DNA from: Tigriopus japonicus
Lineage: Eukaryota; Arthropoda; Copepoda; Harpacticoida; Harpacticidae
Length of the DNA stretch: 64,000 bases
NCBI GenBank assembly: GCA_010645155.1
Contig: CM021316.1
Span: 3,878,703-3,942,702 of the forward strand
Direction of reading: 5' to 3'
Below, piece by piece: positions 31,301 through 42,657 of the stretch; position 1 is the first letter of the stretch, and each line of letters opens with the position of its first letter. Made by a program: the position numbers and the translations under genes. The notes beneath the pieces are model-generated. The model saw only the letters and a list, made by a program, of their open reading frames with translations. It was not told where the DNA came from and made no database searches.

Positions 31301-34300
31301 GTGAAATTGGCGGCGCTGAATCAGCTGAAAATGAATCAAGCATGCTCGATGCTTTCCGAGGCTGCATTGCAGGAAGCATTGGCATCGATGCCATCAAGCC
31401 AGTCAGCTTGTTTTACATCACTACATTTTTATAACTACCGTTGGAACTCGAACTCAATTTAGTTCAAGTGTTGCCATATTAGTCCTTGTTTAGGTCTTTA
31501 AAAAGTTTATTGCAACCCGCTTGTTTTAATAGAAGTTAAACTACGCGTAAAAAGTGTCAACACTGCCAACTCGAAACCCATCACTATATAATTGGGCGTA
31601 CTCGTTTGGGGCAAAAACGGCAAGGGATGTTTCATATTCCTTCATTATTTTGATTATTGTCAAATTCAAATGACCAACTGAATTCGTCTGACTTCACTTG
31701 TCCATTAAATATTTACAATAAGCTACGGCTTGGACTTAGTTGCTAAATGCAACTTGCACCAAAATCTGCAACTTGTGGCCATTTTCATCAAATTTAGCAA
31801 CTTCTTGAGTTTTTCGCAATAACAGCAATTATTGGCATTTTTTCTGCGAGCATATATCTAGTCATATTCGACTTTTCAATTAATAAGAGATTAGGCCAGA
31901 AAATAGCAACTTTTTAGCAACGTTCGTCTAATGGATTAGTCAGCCCCAGTTTTGTGACAACCTTTTTTTCTTTCCGCTGGGGCCAACTTTCTTGTATTCA
32001 TTCGGACGTTTAGGTAAGCTGTTTGTTTGCTGGTACCACGACGTAGTGCTGCGGGATTTACGCTTCAAACTAGTTATTCGATCAATCTGAGATTGACCTC
32101 ATCAGTAACTGAATTGCTTCTTCCTTTGCTCTTGCTGAACACAAGATTGGATTATTGTGCGCAACACTTTGCACAAATTTTGTCAAAAAGTACCAGTAAA
32201 CAAAGCTGCCAAAAGGTCCAAATAGTGGTAAAATGAGCAAGTGCAATGTTTCAAACATGTCTACATAGGCTTGCAGATGGCTGATCACTAGGGCTAGGGA
32301 AAAAAATTTTTTACATCAAAAATAATTTTTTACATTTTTTGCCAATTTTATGTGAATATAACATTTTAATTTTATTTGACATTTTTTGGAAAATTTCAAC
32401 ATTTTCTTAACATTTTTTGTACTTTTTGCTCAAAAATGTCATCCCAAAACCGGTTCTGAGGGACCAATTAATCAGATGAAGGCTTGAAATTTCCCGCCAA
32501 AATTTCCGGCTAAAATTGTCATTGTTCAACTTCACATTTTATGATGCCAATTAATCAAAATCTTTGGAAAGGGGAAAAAGTGCCCTTAAAGTTCTTTTTG
32601 TTATTGTGAAAAAGTTCACATCAGAAACTTTGTGACCCTTGTTTCCGTGATTATTTTACGTGGGCTAAATAGCTATGTGTAGAGTAAAGTATGTTTTAAG
32701 TTGGCACTGTTGCCATTATTTACTCAGACTTTAATATCTATTGCCTTTTAAAGGGTCTTAATGTGCTATCTTACTTATAACAAAAACTGTTTTGACGTCT
32801 AGCTTATAAAAACACCCCGCTATGTGAAGCGCAACCTCCCGTTACTTTAAGCTAGAGTTTTGACGGCATTATTTCCTTCAGATGTCTGGTCACACTGACT
32901 TAAGTAGTCTTCTCAAGTCCTCCACACATCTAGTCCCATTTCTCACACATTTCATTGACTTTTTTGCCCTAATTTTTAACATTTTTTGCTCTTTTTGCTC
33001 TAAATTTCAACATTTTTTGCCCTTTTTGCCCTATATTTCAATTTTTTTTGCCCTTTTTCATGACATTTTAATGACATTTTTTGGACGTTTTTCCAACATT
33101 TTTTCCCGGGCTCTACTGACCACACAAATGAGCACAAATTTTAACGTGCAAGAAGTAGACATATGCTGTGAAAGGAACATTTTGAAGGATTATTGTCAAA
33201 ATATTGATTAATTAATGATTTAATACACATTTCTCCCGGTTTTGGAATATCAGAACACTAGCAACAGTGGCTTTATCATGAAGCTTTAAACAAGCCAAAC
33301 AAGAGGGAAGTGCAAGAGAAAAAATACAAGAAATATGAGCCCATGACCAAAAATTATCCATGGAAGGGCTTCAAACCATCTTATTTTATGATCCAATGAG
33401 TAGATCAATCTTTACTGGCATGATTTATGTAGTTGATTGCAAAATCAAAAATAATAATAAATCGAAATATTTTTTCAAAAAAAATACAATGAATGAAATG
33501 TTCTTATGATGATTTTTATTACTAGGGCCCGGATTTGAATTTGATTTTTTTGGCCCAAAAATTGATTTGAAAATTGATCAAAATCGGAAAATAATTTATC
33601 AAAACCATGAAATAAGTGACTATAATTGAGAAAAAGACAGAAAAATCTGAAAATTTTGACGTGAAAACACCAGTACGAATTTGAAAGTTACGTGCTTGAA
33701 GAAATATGGAGTCTTACTTGACAAATTTCAAAGGATAAATCAGGCTTAAATGAAGGTACGTTATCCGTTTTCTTGATAGTAAATGGAAAATATATTACAG
33801 TAGAGTCACAATGCAGGGAGACCTCTTGCCAGCATAGAAAACTTCATGGTTGAAAGGTTTATTGTATCAAAGGAGACATCGCATTGGAGGAATCGGTAAA
33901 GATTGAGTCAAAAGATTAACTTTTTGAAATGTTTTCAAATACAGGTAAAACTTGTTTTTTAAATTGTTTTGAAAACATTGTTTTGTGCAATTGTTTTAGG
34001 GGCCTGATTTGTTGGGAGAAAAATCGCATTTCATTTTGCCAATTCGCCTGACTAGTTACATTTAGATGGTAGAAATGTTTAAAAAAAATCATCAGAGTTA
34101 TCAAAAGGGTTGCTTGTGATTTCGAGAGTGAAAATTGTTTTCAAGAGGTTAACTTTTTTCCTTAACCAGTTTGATTTTAGTCAAAAGTACTTCTGGAAAA
34201 GCTTATATGTGGGTTACAGCAACTTGTATTTGATCCTAGATTGTGAAGTGGCAGAGCATGTGACAAACCGTTTTTCTTAAAAAAAAATAAAGTTTGCTTG

Positions 34301-37300
34301 GAAAAAAATCCCATGGAAGTAGAATTAAATCATCAATACAATACGTAAATATGTAGAAAGAGACGATTTCTTCATTTGTTGAAAAAACTAAATATTCCAT
34401 AAACGTCCATTTAGTCTTGCCAAATTTTGAGTTAAAAGTCTTTTTTTCAATGAAAATGTGAAAAAAACTTGAATATTTTCCCCAAAAGCCAAAAAACTTG
34501 AGTCCTCTAAATTTTGCCAAAAAAAATGAAAAATTAATTGATCATTTTTTCAAGTCACTATTTTTTACGATGGTTTACAAGCAACAAAAGCTATTGAATT
34601 TCCTTTGCTGTTACATTACCAAACATTCTTCCCATTTTAGAAAAACCAAGCTTTTTTGCATATTTACTTGTCTACTTTGATTTTGAAATATCTACTAAAG
34701 TCGAAATTTTATCCAAAAGCTCTGTTGGTTTATCAGTGTTAAAAATATAATGGTTTGGGTATGACGAGTAGATTTCGTGGACAAAATTTAATCAATTACT
34801 ATGTGGTAAATTACAGTTACATGCATTTGTATTATGGAATAATAATTGCAATTACAATTACTCCCGATCTCTGATCATTTTAGGGAAAACGACGCTTCTT
34901 CTGACAAAATACATTTGTTTTACCTCCTCTTTTACTGTGATTTTCTGCTTTTGCTCTAAAAATGCTCCATCAACTGAAACTAAATTTATAGCCAAAAGGT
35001 CTCTTGATCCATAGTGGGTGTTCCATCCACAATCAGGGGTTGAAGGCCCTGACATATTATTCCCAAAGTCGGACTCTGACGGATTCTGACCCAAGCACTC
35101 GGTTGATTACCTTGATAGCTCCTAAACGAAGAGAGCACCTAATACTTGGGCTTCAATTTATTAGAACTATCTTAAGGCCTCCGGTTAATGCTCTGATGAG
35201 AGCATCTAACAAATGAAATCACTTGACAACAGAGACAGAAAGCAAGCTGTTCACCTACAATCTGGGGTCACTCTCTACATCTACACCTGCAAGTCGGGTT
35301 ATCACTACTTCTATTAATCCTCTAATATCACTACTATTATCTAGCTCCTGACTAAATGCAGAGACACTTTCTGATATATAAAGCAGTTCCACTTTATTAA
35401 CTAACCTAATGCAGGGATAACCTATATAATAGTATTAATACTGGATGCGAACTCGCGGAATTTCTCCGGCACGCAACCTCCGGTATGAGGCCGAGATTCG
35501 TAAACAAGAAGTACAAACGCCGGCCATGTTGGGAGCGGAAAATCAAACGGAAATCGATCAAAATTCCAAAAGATAGTGCGCCAATCGGTGTTCCCTGTGT
35601 TTCAAGCGGGTCCAGCCAAGTCCTAGCCTTGGTAAAGGTCAACCCCACGCTCCAAAATCAGTCCGATGTTGGTGTTTTGAAGACAAGTTCAGCCATGAAC
35701 GAGTGAATGAAAGAGTGAATAAATGATCACATCATGGAGGGCAAATTCATTAGTCACAAGTGCGAATGAACCCGCAAGGTGTCTTTTCTTCAAGATGACG
35801 ATCAAGTGATTAAATGAAATCTGATGACCAGGTTACCTGCTACAATCTTTAGAAGTAATAGCCTCATCTAAAGCAAATAGAATGAATATGGACCGGACTC
35901 CGAGCCCAAATTATTCTTGCAAAAGGATTAAGAACCAACTTTCCCACGGACCAAAACGGGGAGTTTCTTTACGCTCATCCATTGCACAACTTGAACAACA
36001 AAGAATATCTTACGATTACTTGAATTGTCAACAACAAAATATCGTTTTTTTCCGAGCTCTTATATCATCCGACTTGAACGTCTTATTAGTATCTTTGAAC
36101 TTACAATTGAACCCATCCATCAATATTTAAGGTATTATCCTGAGCTGAATTAACACATGCCAAACTTTGCATGAAATCAAGGTTGTTATAGATTGTGTCA
36201 CCTTGGCATAAATGATGGTCCTTTTTCGAATTTCCTTTATTGTATGGTTGTGTCTTTTAGTTCAGGATAATAAGGACAGGTAAGATATTCTTAAGTTGTT
36301 CAAGTTGTGTGATGGACGAGTGCGATAAAACTCCCCGTTTTGATCCGGGTGAGAGTATGTGTGGAAAGTTGGTTCTTAATCCCTTTTCAAGAGGAATTTG
36401 CCTTCGGATTAAGGTCCATATAGAACAAAGAAAGAAGAAGTCCTCAGTGTCAAGAATTCGATCAAATGAAGAGCAAATTAAGATGACTTTGAAACCTATC
36501 AGGTGGACCTACTAGTAATGGATGGGCTCAATATTTTGATCTGCCTTTCGAGTGAGTCAGCCCAAATTGGTGATCTGACAGTCTAACCCGGATTACATGG
36601 GCCCTCTCAAAGTCTTTAGAATGAAATGCTCCCATCAAGATTGAATTGTGTGGATTTTTCATTCAATTTGATTGTTAATTCCTGGACAAGGGGATCTAAG
36701 AAGACCAATCGAACCTTATCAAGCCTGTAGAGCCTATCCCTGCAATGACAAGACATGATCCTCTGGTCCTGAAGGACCCTTAGCCCCAGTCCTGCGTGGT
36801 CCTGACCTTCTTGAGCCCCAAGACTTGAAAAAAAATTCAATCAAATCCACAATCCAGGATTTAATCCCCACGTTTTTCACTCATTTTGTCTCAAGGACTT
36901 TGTGATTGCCTTTGTTCCTATTCCAATCCGGATCAGATGGTTGATCTGATCCAGAACCCTCAAAAGTGCCCTTCAATAGTTATAGCCAACAACATCTCCG
37001 ACTTGGACTCCATCTTGTTTCAAAATGAGACCATTCTTGTTCTCTCATTTTCCTATGGAAATGGTTCCTGGGTTGTGGAGGTGCTGAAGAGGATGGAAGA
37101 GGAGTAACACTCCAGATACCACCATGGATACTTCTGTTGAGCATTGTTTCACTGAAGTTGGACTAATGGGTGAAGCAAGATTCCATCTACGTATTTTCCT
37201 TATTGTTATGAGGACGAAAATCCTTTGGAGAGTTGAATGTCAAAAGTTCATGAGACGAGTAAAAAGAGTGCTGGGACTTCTAAAATCAAGGTGAAGAAAA

Positions 37301-40300
37301 TCCAGTCCACAAATATTAACACAAAAAGTTTGACTGAATTCTTTCAAGACACATGTTCAACAGTTTTAGCCGTTAATAAGAAATAAATGACGTTGTGTCA
37401 AAATATAGCCTCGGCCTCATACCATTTTTCCAAAAATCGGAGTTCGTGTCCACCCCTTTTCCTGCCTAATGACACGAACAAGCAAATCTCAGTTGTCTAG
37501 CTCCGGCAAAAGGGATAGTTGGGACAAGTGAACAAATGGAGGGCAATACTTCTTACGGGGACTCGAGTGACCAGAAGGCGTCTTCTAATGGCAGTCTTGG
37601 GATGGCTCCACACAACTCCTCCAATCGTAATGGCTTTGGATGGTGGGCGTTCCTCTTCAAGCTGCTCGATCCTCGGTAATCCTCGTAGGCGTTCCTCAAC
37701 AAGGTTCCTTGACTCCCGTCACCTATCGTGGATGAAAACAACTTCGTAAAGGAACTTATTTACAAATGTCTCCTTTGGAATATTGGATGAATGTCTTGGG
37801 AAGAGAGAAAGCTCAGAACTCTTTCCTCTTTGACTGATAATTTGTGACTCCTCGATTCCAAGTAATGTGCTCTTCCAAGTTGACTCTTCACTTGGAGACA
37901 AGGGACATTGACCATTTTTCTGCTATCTCTATTGCACGAATGATTTATGACAGGATGACTTGTTTTGTTGGTGATGAGCGGAAAACCTCCCTCCAACTTG
38001 CATTGTTGGATTGGAGAATTGGGATGTTGTATTTATTTGTTCAGCCACCTGGGCATTTTCTCACGTTCCTCTTACTGCCTGCTCCACCCCTTTGGTTTAT
38101 GGTGACGAGCATGTTTGTACCTTCACTCTTGATCATTTGACAAGGGTTGCAATAAACATTTCCCATGAGTGCATGGAACATACTCCATACGCCTTGGTCT
38201 TATGTAATAAGCCAGCATTGAACATTTCCATTGGGACAAAAGAGGGGGGGTACAGTGGGACAACATTTTGGTACATTTTTTGGATAGGAGCAAGACAACT
38301 GAAAGAGACTTCTTTAAAAGACATTGGGCATATAATGCATAATAGAAACATTGAAAAAGATTGTCATTATTGAATGATATGATTGGGCTTGTTGAAGTGA
38401 AGAAGTTGTTTCTTTGTTGCTTGATTCTTCATTCGTGTTAAAAAGCCTTAAGATATACAATTGTAGATGGCACAATCAAAAGGGTAGGGTAGAGGAAAAA
38501 GATAGCTGAATTTGCCGGGTCTTGCTTGAGACTTGCGTTCTAACTACTTCCTAAACCTGTTGCTTGAACATCTGTCTAATTATTGGTATTAAGCCTTGCA
38601 TGCGTAAGAAGGTGTCTTTGCATTAATTACCGCGCTTTTTAACTTTGGGAGAGTTTTGTCTTTCCACGCAATGTGAAGATTATCTGCACGTTTTTGGTGG
38701 ACTTGGACCCACACCACTTCTTCGTACTCTTATCGCTCTAGCCTTACACACCATTCACCGATTTCTCTGGTGAGTTGTGTGAGCTCATGGATCTCAATCG
38801 CGAAAACAAGAAGTCTCATAGTTAATCCCTTATAAGTATTTCTTAAATGTTCCATCAGGTATGGTTCAGGAATCCCTATTATATTCACATGCTAGCCAAG
38901 GCTTTTATATGCAGTTGTGTTTGGAGTGCCCTTTATCACGTCACCACTGATCATTGTCAAAAGGGTTAAGGCTCCCATTGCAAAGGTTTTGAAGGACTTG
39001 TTTGGCTGGCAGATTTGTCTCCCTACTCTTGTGGTTCTGATGGTTGGGGTCGATGGATCGTTTGGAATAAAAGCTGGTGCTGGTTTCTCGTTTTTCTTTT
39101 CCTCAATGGGTTCCTGTTTCTTTTCGTCCTGTATCTTGTTTCGCAATCTAGAGGACCAGACGTCATGATTGGTTTCAACGTCTTGTTCCAGGAGAATCTC
39201 ATGCTCAATTTCTTGTTTAAGGACCTTGTGCACGGTTTTCAAAGTTTCCACTTGCACAATTCCATCTGGTCTTGAGTGTGTTTCTATCAACTTGGCTAGT
39301 GGCATTTTTTGGTTTATGTTTTTCCCTATAGGTATCACAAAGACAACCTGACCTCTTCCAAGACATATCCTCAGCTTTGGGGGATCATGCAGCAAGATCA
39401 GTCAGTGAACCTGAATTCTCCATTTTGTGGGGTTCTATGTCTTGGGGATTCATGTATTGAATGTGCTTGTCCTTGTTCACCACTAACTTGGTAATTGGAG
39501 TCCCTTCAACCTGCTTTGGAGTGTTTCTACATTTCTCTACGGATTTCATCAGTTTTAACAACCTTTTCAAAGAGTAGGATTTGTTGCTTCTTGTTGGTTC
39601 TCGAGTGCGATCTTCTTGTGAAGTTGGAGGCGAGGTTCGTTCAATGTCGTGTGGAGGGCCCTCTTTTGGCTTTGGTGGCAAAGCAGCTTCCAAATTTTCG
39701 ATATTTTTCAAAGGATACTTTCCCTTTCTAATGTTTTGTCATCCTTTTTTGCAGTCATTTCCTCTCTTGGAGATTTCAATCGTTTCTTGCTTAGGGTGCA
39801 CTCTTCTCCCTATTCCAACACTACGTCCATTGGGTTGTTTCTTACTTGTATTTTCACGGCTTCTTGTAAAATGTCCTGAGAACTCGGTTCATGCTCTGGT
39901 TGCAGGAGCTCCAATGAGCTTGGGGAGTCATTGGCGTCAATCTTTAAATTTGGCACTTCCTCCCAACACCGAGAAACTAAATGAAAACAAGTTGGTTTCT
40001 CTTGGACCATTGGAATCTGTTCTTTTTGAGGCACCATGTGTTGCAATTTTGAAAATTTCTGCTCGTGACACCCAACATTCTCCAAATGCCAAACCTCGCC
40101 ACTCCTTGGGCCAATTCCATCCATATGCAACATTCTCTGGGGGGGTCTCTTTGTTGTTTGTCTGGTTGTAGTTTGGTAGTATTGAAGTATTGTAGTCAGG
40201 TTGGTAGTTTGGCGATCGACTGCCCGCAACTTGTTCCAGCATCATGTTCTTTTTCAGATTGTGAGTTGAACTTCTATTTTTCAATGTTTCATCTTGTTGA

Positions 40301-42657
40301 TGTTGATCATCTAGCTTCATGCAGTTCTAATGAACTTCATATGAATATCAATCATACAGGATATGACTTGGTCGTTTGGTGAAACTCTAAACAAGGCCTT
40401 TCTTGTCGATCAACTGTTAACCCTTCATAGATCGGGGTAAGGCAAGAGAGTGGACTTTGCCATACATTTGATGGATTTTGAACGGTCTCCTCTTTCTTCA
40501 AGTCATCTCCCTCCAAACACGCTCTTTCAAACATCTCGGTTTCTTCCGAATCCATAAACATTGTCAACATTTCTAGTGACAAGGATTGCATGCTTTTTGG
40601 AAATGTTTTCCGAAAGTTCAAGAGGGCTTCTGTACGCTTTTTGGACGATTTCTTCTTCTCTAACCTTGAACAAGAGATGTCTTCGCAAAATATCTGCTGA
40701 TGACCCAAGTTTATGCAATTTATATAGGATTGAGCTTGGTGCATTGGAGGGTTCCAAAATGACTCTGAAGTTGGCCAAGTGGAGCCATCATTTTCCATGT
40801 TGTGGTAGATCTTCTCTTCCTGTCTTTGGTGAATCGTTGGCTGACTTCCAAACTCCATAATAGGGTAAAATGTCGATGACGTTGGATAATATTTGTTTTT
40901 GGTTTCTGAGGAAACTAATATTTCTTCTTGCTCTCCATCAACTTCAAAGCAGAAACTTCTTGGTTGGTTATTCTTGGATGATCCTGAAGAACCATTTGAT
41001 AATACAATGTTGTAAGAAACTACAAATGTTCCGAGGTCGCGGCACCAAAATAGGGGCGTGCAAGATTCGCGACAGACTTACTCACTGCTGCCCTTCTCTC
41101 AATAATTGGGAATTTCAATCAATCCCAGATTGCTCAAGAAATGTGGGAATCTGAAACAAAGATTCCTGGGAAATGTCTAAAGGTCCTCGGTTCGTTCCAG
41201 GGTCGCGGCACCAAAAAAGACTTCCTTTGTTCCGTCCACAATCAGGGGTTGAAAGGCCCTAACATATTATTCCCAAAGTGGACGGACTCTGATAGATACC
41301 TCTGACCCAAGCACTAGGTTGATTACCTTGATAGGGTAATAATAGATGATATATAAATTTATGCTAAGCATGTGCATACAGTTTATGGAAAACATACACC
41401 AAAAAGACTTATTTGGTCTTCATGATTATTTGTTGCACGAGTAAGATTGTTCAATTTGTGGTTGAAAATCACTCAATTACATGCACAACAAATGTAAAGT
41501 TTTGTTTCATGTTCATGCCCTAATAGACCATACCCTCCTTGAACTTCATTCTTTTTCATGTTAAAGTCCAGCCATCTCTTTATCCCGTAGAACAGTCTTT
41601 CTCATCTTATTACTCTTGTTCTGAGCTACACTAAAGAAGCATGTTTGTGATTTTCATCAGTAACATCACCCTGCACCAAATACGATTTATTTGAGGTATT
41701 TGAAAGGGATCTGAGCATAACCACGAAAATTTTGACCCGTCAAGATTATGTTAGTAATATCTAAAGTCTATAGAAATATCTAGGGATGGGTTTCGAGTTG
41801 AGAGTGCTGCCATTTTTGACCCGAAGTTTATTTATTACTGCTCAAAAGGGCAGGTTGTATTGAACTTTTTAAAAAGATCTAAACTAGGACCTATTTGGGA
41901 ACACTCGAACTCGATTTAGTTCGAGTTGGCAGTGTTGCAATATTTTATCCCAGATTAGGTCAATTGCCTGTTGAAAAGTTTAAAACTTTTTGACCCCAAA
42001 AACCAAAATGACAAAAATGTGCCAAAAATCCAACTCGAAACACATCAGCAATCATATTTTGTTTTTAATTTATATATAATACAATACCTATATAATACTA
42101 TAATATAATACCTTACCTTAACTTTTCTTCAGGAGAACCAGAAGCTGTCATATCTGTAGCCATCATAAATTCCTTTAAAAAATGATTTAAGATGACGCAT
42201 TATCTTAATTGATGATTCGTTCAATCAATTTCCTACCTTAAAGTCAATACTTCCATTTCCGTCCTTATCAAAAATGCGAAATATTTGATCCACAAAAACT
42301 TTCGCGTTTCCAGCAGGCAAAATCATCCCATACATTTCCTGAATTTTACTCTTATCCAACAAGCCATCAGGACAATCGGCCTACCAAGAGAAACCCAATA
42401 TCGATGTTGCCTTGATTGTTGTAATGGCGATAGGAATTTCGACATACCTTAAACCCTTTGTACCATTCCCTTATCTCTTGTTCATCATAACGAGTATTTT
42501 TCCTTAGAAAGTCGATGTCATCTTGGGTTAGAGACATTGAGGTATGCTGATTCTTCTTTCTCCTATGACTGCTCTTTCCTCTTTTTTGACGTCGATTCCA
42601 TGAACCCGAGCCACTCCCACCCGATGTCCCAGAGCTTCGACGAAGATCCGAAGACAT
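28393..42657 (-). CDS. neuronal calcium sensor family protein (recoverin/neurocalcin-like), 249 aa, five exons
   Basis: Exons on the minus strand: 42657-42448, 42380-42237, 42172-42117, 28804-28702, 28629-28393, all with GT-AG junctions and consistent phases. Residues 1-40 are a Ser/Gly- and Arg/Lys-rich extension; M41 (MSLTQDD) is an alternative start. The core follows NCS order: degenerate EF1 with CPDG (73-76), then canonical EF2 ([12 protein letters not shown], 108-119), EF3 ([12 protein letters not shown], 144-155) and EF4 ([12 protein letters not shown], 186-197), so three Ca2+ sites. A Glu/Asp-rich tail of about 40 residues follows. Unlike most NCS proteins neither start gives MGxxxS, so no N-myristoylation is expected and the basic N-terminus may replace it in membrane or partner binding. 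Likely a cytosolic calcium-signalling protein of neurons. Intron 3 is 13.3 kb and holds the transposons listed below. Confidence 0.93.
29234..31586. mobile_element. 2.35-kb hAT-type element in intron 3 (TTTCGAG family)
   Basis: Left end TACTGATGGATTTCGAGTT and right end AACTCGAAACCCATCACTA, with perfect 8-bp duplication TATAATTG at 29226-29233 and 31587-31594. Small relatives are at 41781-42050 and 62954-63251. No hAT transposase was seen; the frame at 30710-30940 (76 aa) and others inside have no known motif. Confidence 0.85.
29356..29416. repeat. perfect 61-bp palindrome
   Basis: Two 30-nt arms, outer GACAGCACTGCCAATTCC and its complement, meet around a single A within a T5/A6 centre. It lies inside the hAT element, near its left end, and resembles the right-end motif CACTGCCAACTCGAAA. 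Confidence 0.95.
31995..32225 (+). mobile_element. LINE 5' UTR fragment
   Basis: Matches 7965-8180: GCTGGTACCACGACGTAGTG through GTACCAGTAAACAAAGCTGC. Ends near the ORF1 start. Inserted in intron 3 of the calcium sensor gene. Confidence 0.7.
32289..33115. mobile_element. hAT-type element, ACATTTTTTG repeats
   Basis: Ends TAGGGCTAGGGAAAAAA and TTTTTTCCCGGGCTCTA, near-matching 8-bp flanks CTGATCAC (32281-32288) and CTGACCAC (33116-33123). Subterminal tandem CAACATTTTTTGCC motifs on both sides. No transposase; 827 bp. Confidence 0.8.
33124..34789. other. intron 3 sequence without a recognised feature
   Basis: AT-rich; frames at 33916-34104 and 34236-34680 are short and motif-free. TAGGGCCCGGATTTG at 33524 looks like another hAT end without a partner. 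Confidence 0.35.
34790..34873. mobile_element. terminal fragment of the CAGGG/AATTAC hAT family
   Basis: On the minus strand it starts CAGAGATCGGGAGTAATTG and continues TAATTGCAATTATTATTCC, matching the left end of the element at 13728. Only about 80 bp are left, and the (ACGTAATTT) repeats are missing. Confidence 0.65.
35019..35119. repeat. long direct repeat, left copy (possible LTR part)
   Basis: TGTTCCATCCACAATCAGGG through GTTGATTACCTTGATAG recurs at 41228-41330 in the same orientation with few changes. The pair brackets 6.2 kb with BEL/Pao-like coding remnants on the minus strand, so it may be part of LTRs, but similarity stops abruptly after CCTTGATAG. Confidence 0.55.
35412..37464. 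mobile_element. unclassified DNA transposon with 7-bp target duplication (longest copy)
   Basis: Starts CAGGGATAACCTATATAATA and ends CACCCCTTTTCCTG, flanked by CCTAATG at 35405-35411 and 37465-37471. The sister copy at 59740-61312 has the same ends and its own 7-bp duplication CTTAGTA. This copy has about 460 bp more (36425-36885) than the sister. Two inverted arms (about 35885-36135 and 36225-36425) contain AACGGGGAGTTT and AAACTCCCCGTTT. Confidence 0.85.
36886..37107 (+). pseudogene. coding tail in the 7-bp-TSD element
   Basis: The 73-residue frame includes [20 protein letters not shown] and ends [11 protein letters not shown] before the stop. The same peptide is readable at 24130-24292 and 60790-60948 with mostly conservative changes (for example SIFFQN for SILFQN), and the stop is in the same place, so it was probably the C-terminus of the element's protein. 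The sequence upstream is not open in any copy. I do not recognise the family. Confidence 0.5.
37519..38373 (+). pseudogene. unidentified coding remnant in intron 3
   Basis: Plus-strand frames 37519-37749, 37844-38140 and 38011-38373 follow one another with frame changes. The last (120 codons, starting [15 protein letters not shown]) has several Cys and hydrophobic segments, suggesting part of an extracellular or membrane protein. The minus strand is also partly open. I do not recognise it; it may belong to the retroelement remnant next to it. Confidence 0.25.
38892..40858 (-). pseudogene. BEL/Pao-like retrotransposon remnant
   Basis: Minus-strand frames 40858-40352, 40320-39937, 39711-39385 and 39395-38892 run in series with shifts. 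The last has [19 protein letters not shown], which fits the domain after the integrase of BEL/Pao polyproteins (PLAKxxExHxxxDGxVR). It then has a Lys/Glu-rich linker and a hydrophobic segment ([13 protein letters not shown]) that might begin an Env-like frame. The earlier frames are Gln/Ser/Lys-rich and not diagnostic. The orientation agrees with a possible primer site at about 41187-41214. Confidence 0.45.
41187..41214 (-). other. possible tRNA primer binding site
   Basis: On the minus strand TGGTGCCGCGACCCTGGAAC follows about 14 bp after the inner edge (GGAACA) of the repeat at 41228. Its complement (GGTTCGTTCC...GGCACCA) looks like the 3' end of a tRNA with T-loop and CCA. A second GTCGCGGCACCA is at 41037. 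Suggestive only. Confidence 0.35.
41228..41330. repeat. long direct repeat, right copy (possible LTR part)
   Basis: Counterpart of 35019-35119, beginning TGTTCCGTCCACAATCAGGG. It contains a small GGAC duplication relative to the left copy. Confidence 0.55.
41781..42050. mobile_element. hAT MITE of the TTTCGAG family, 270 bp
   Basis: Left end TAGGGATGGGTTTCGAGTTG, right end CAACTCGAAACACATCAGCA; internal motifs GCAGGTTGTATTGAAC and ACACTCGAACT match the copy at 62954. The flanks show no clear 8-bp duplication, and the right end is mutated. Confidence 0.75.

Noticed and set aside
38892..40860. Host gene on the plus strand over the same interval (frames 39581-40171 and others)
   Set aside because: The plus-strand frames are antisense shadows; the minus strand gives the recognisable retroelement motif.
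41781..42050. 8-bp target duplication for this MITE
   Set aside because: Flanks GAAATATC and ATCATATT do not match; the ends alone support the call.
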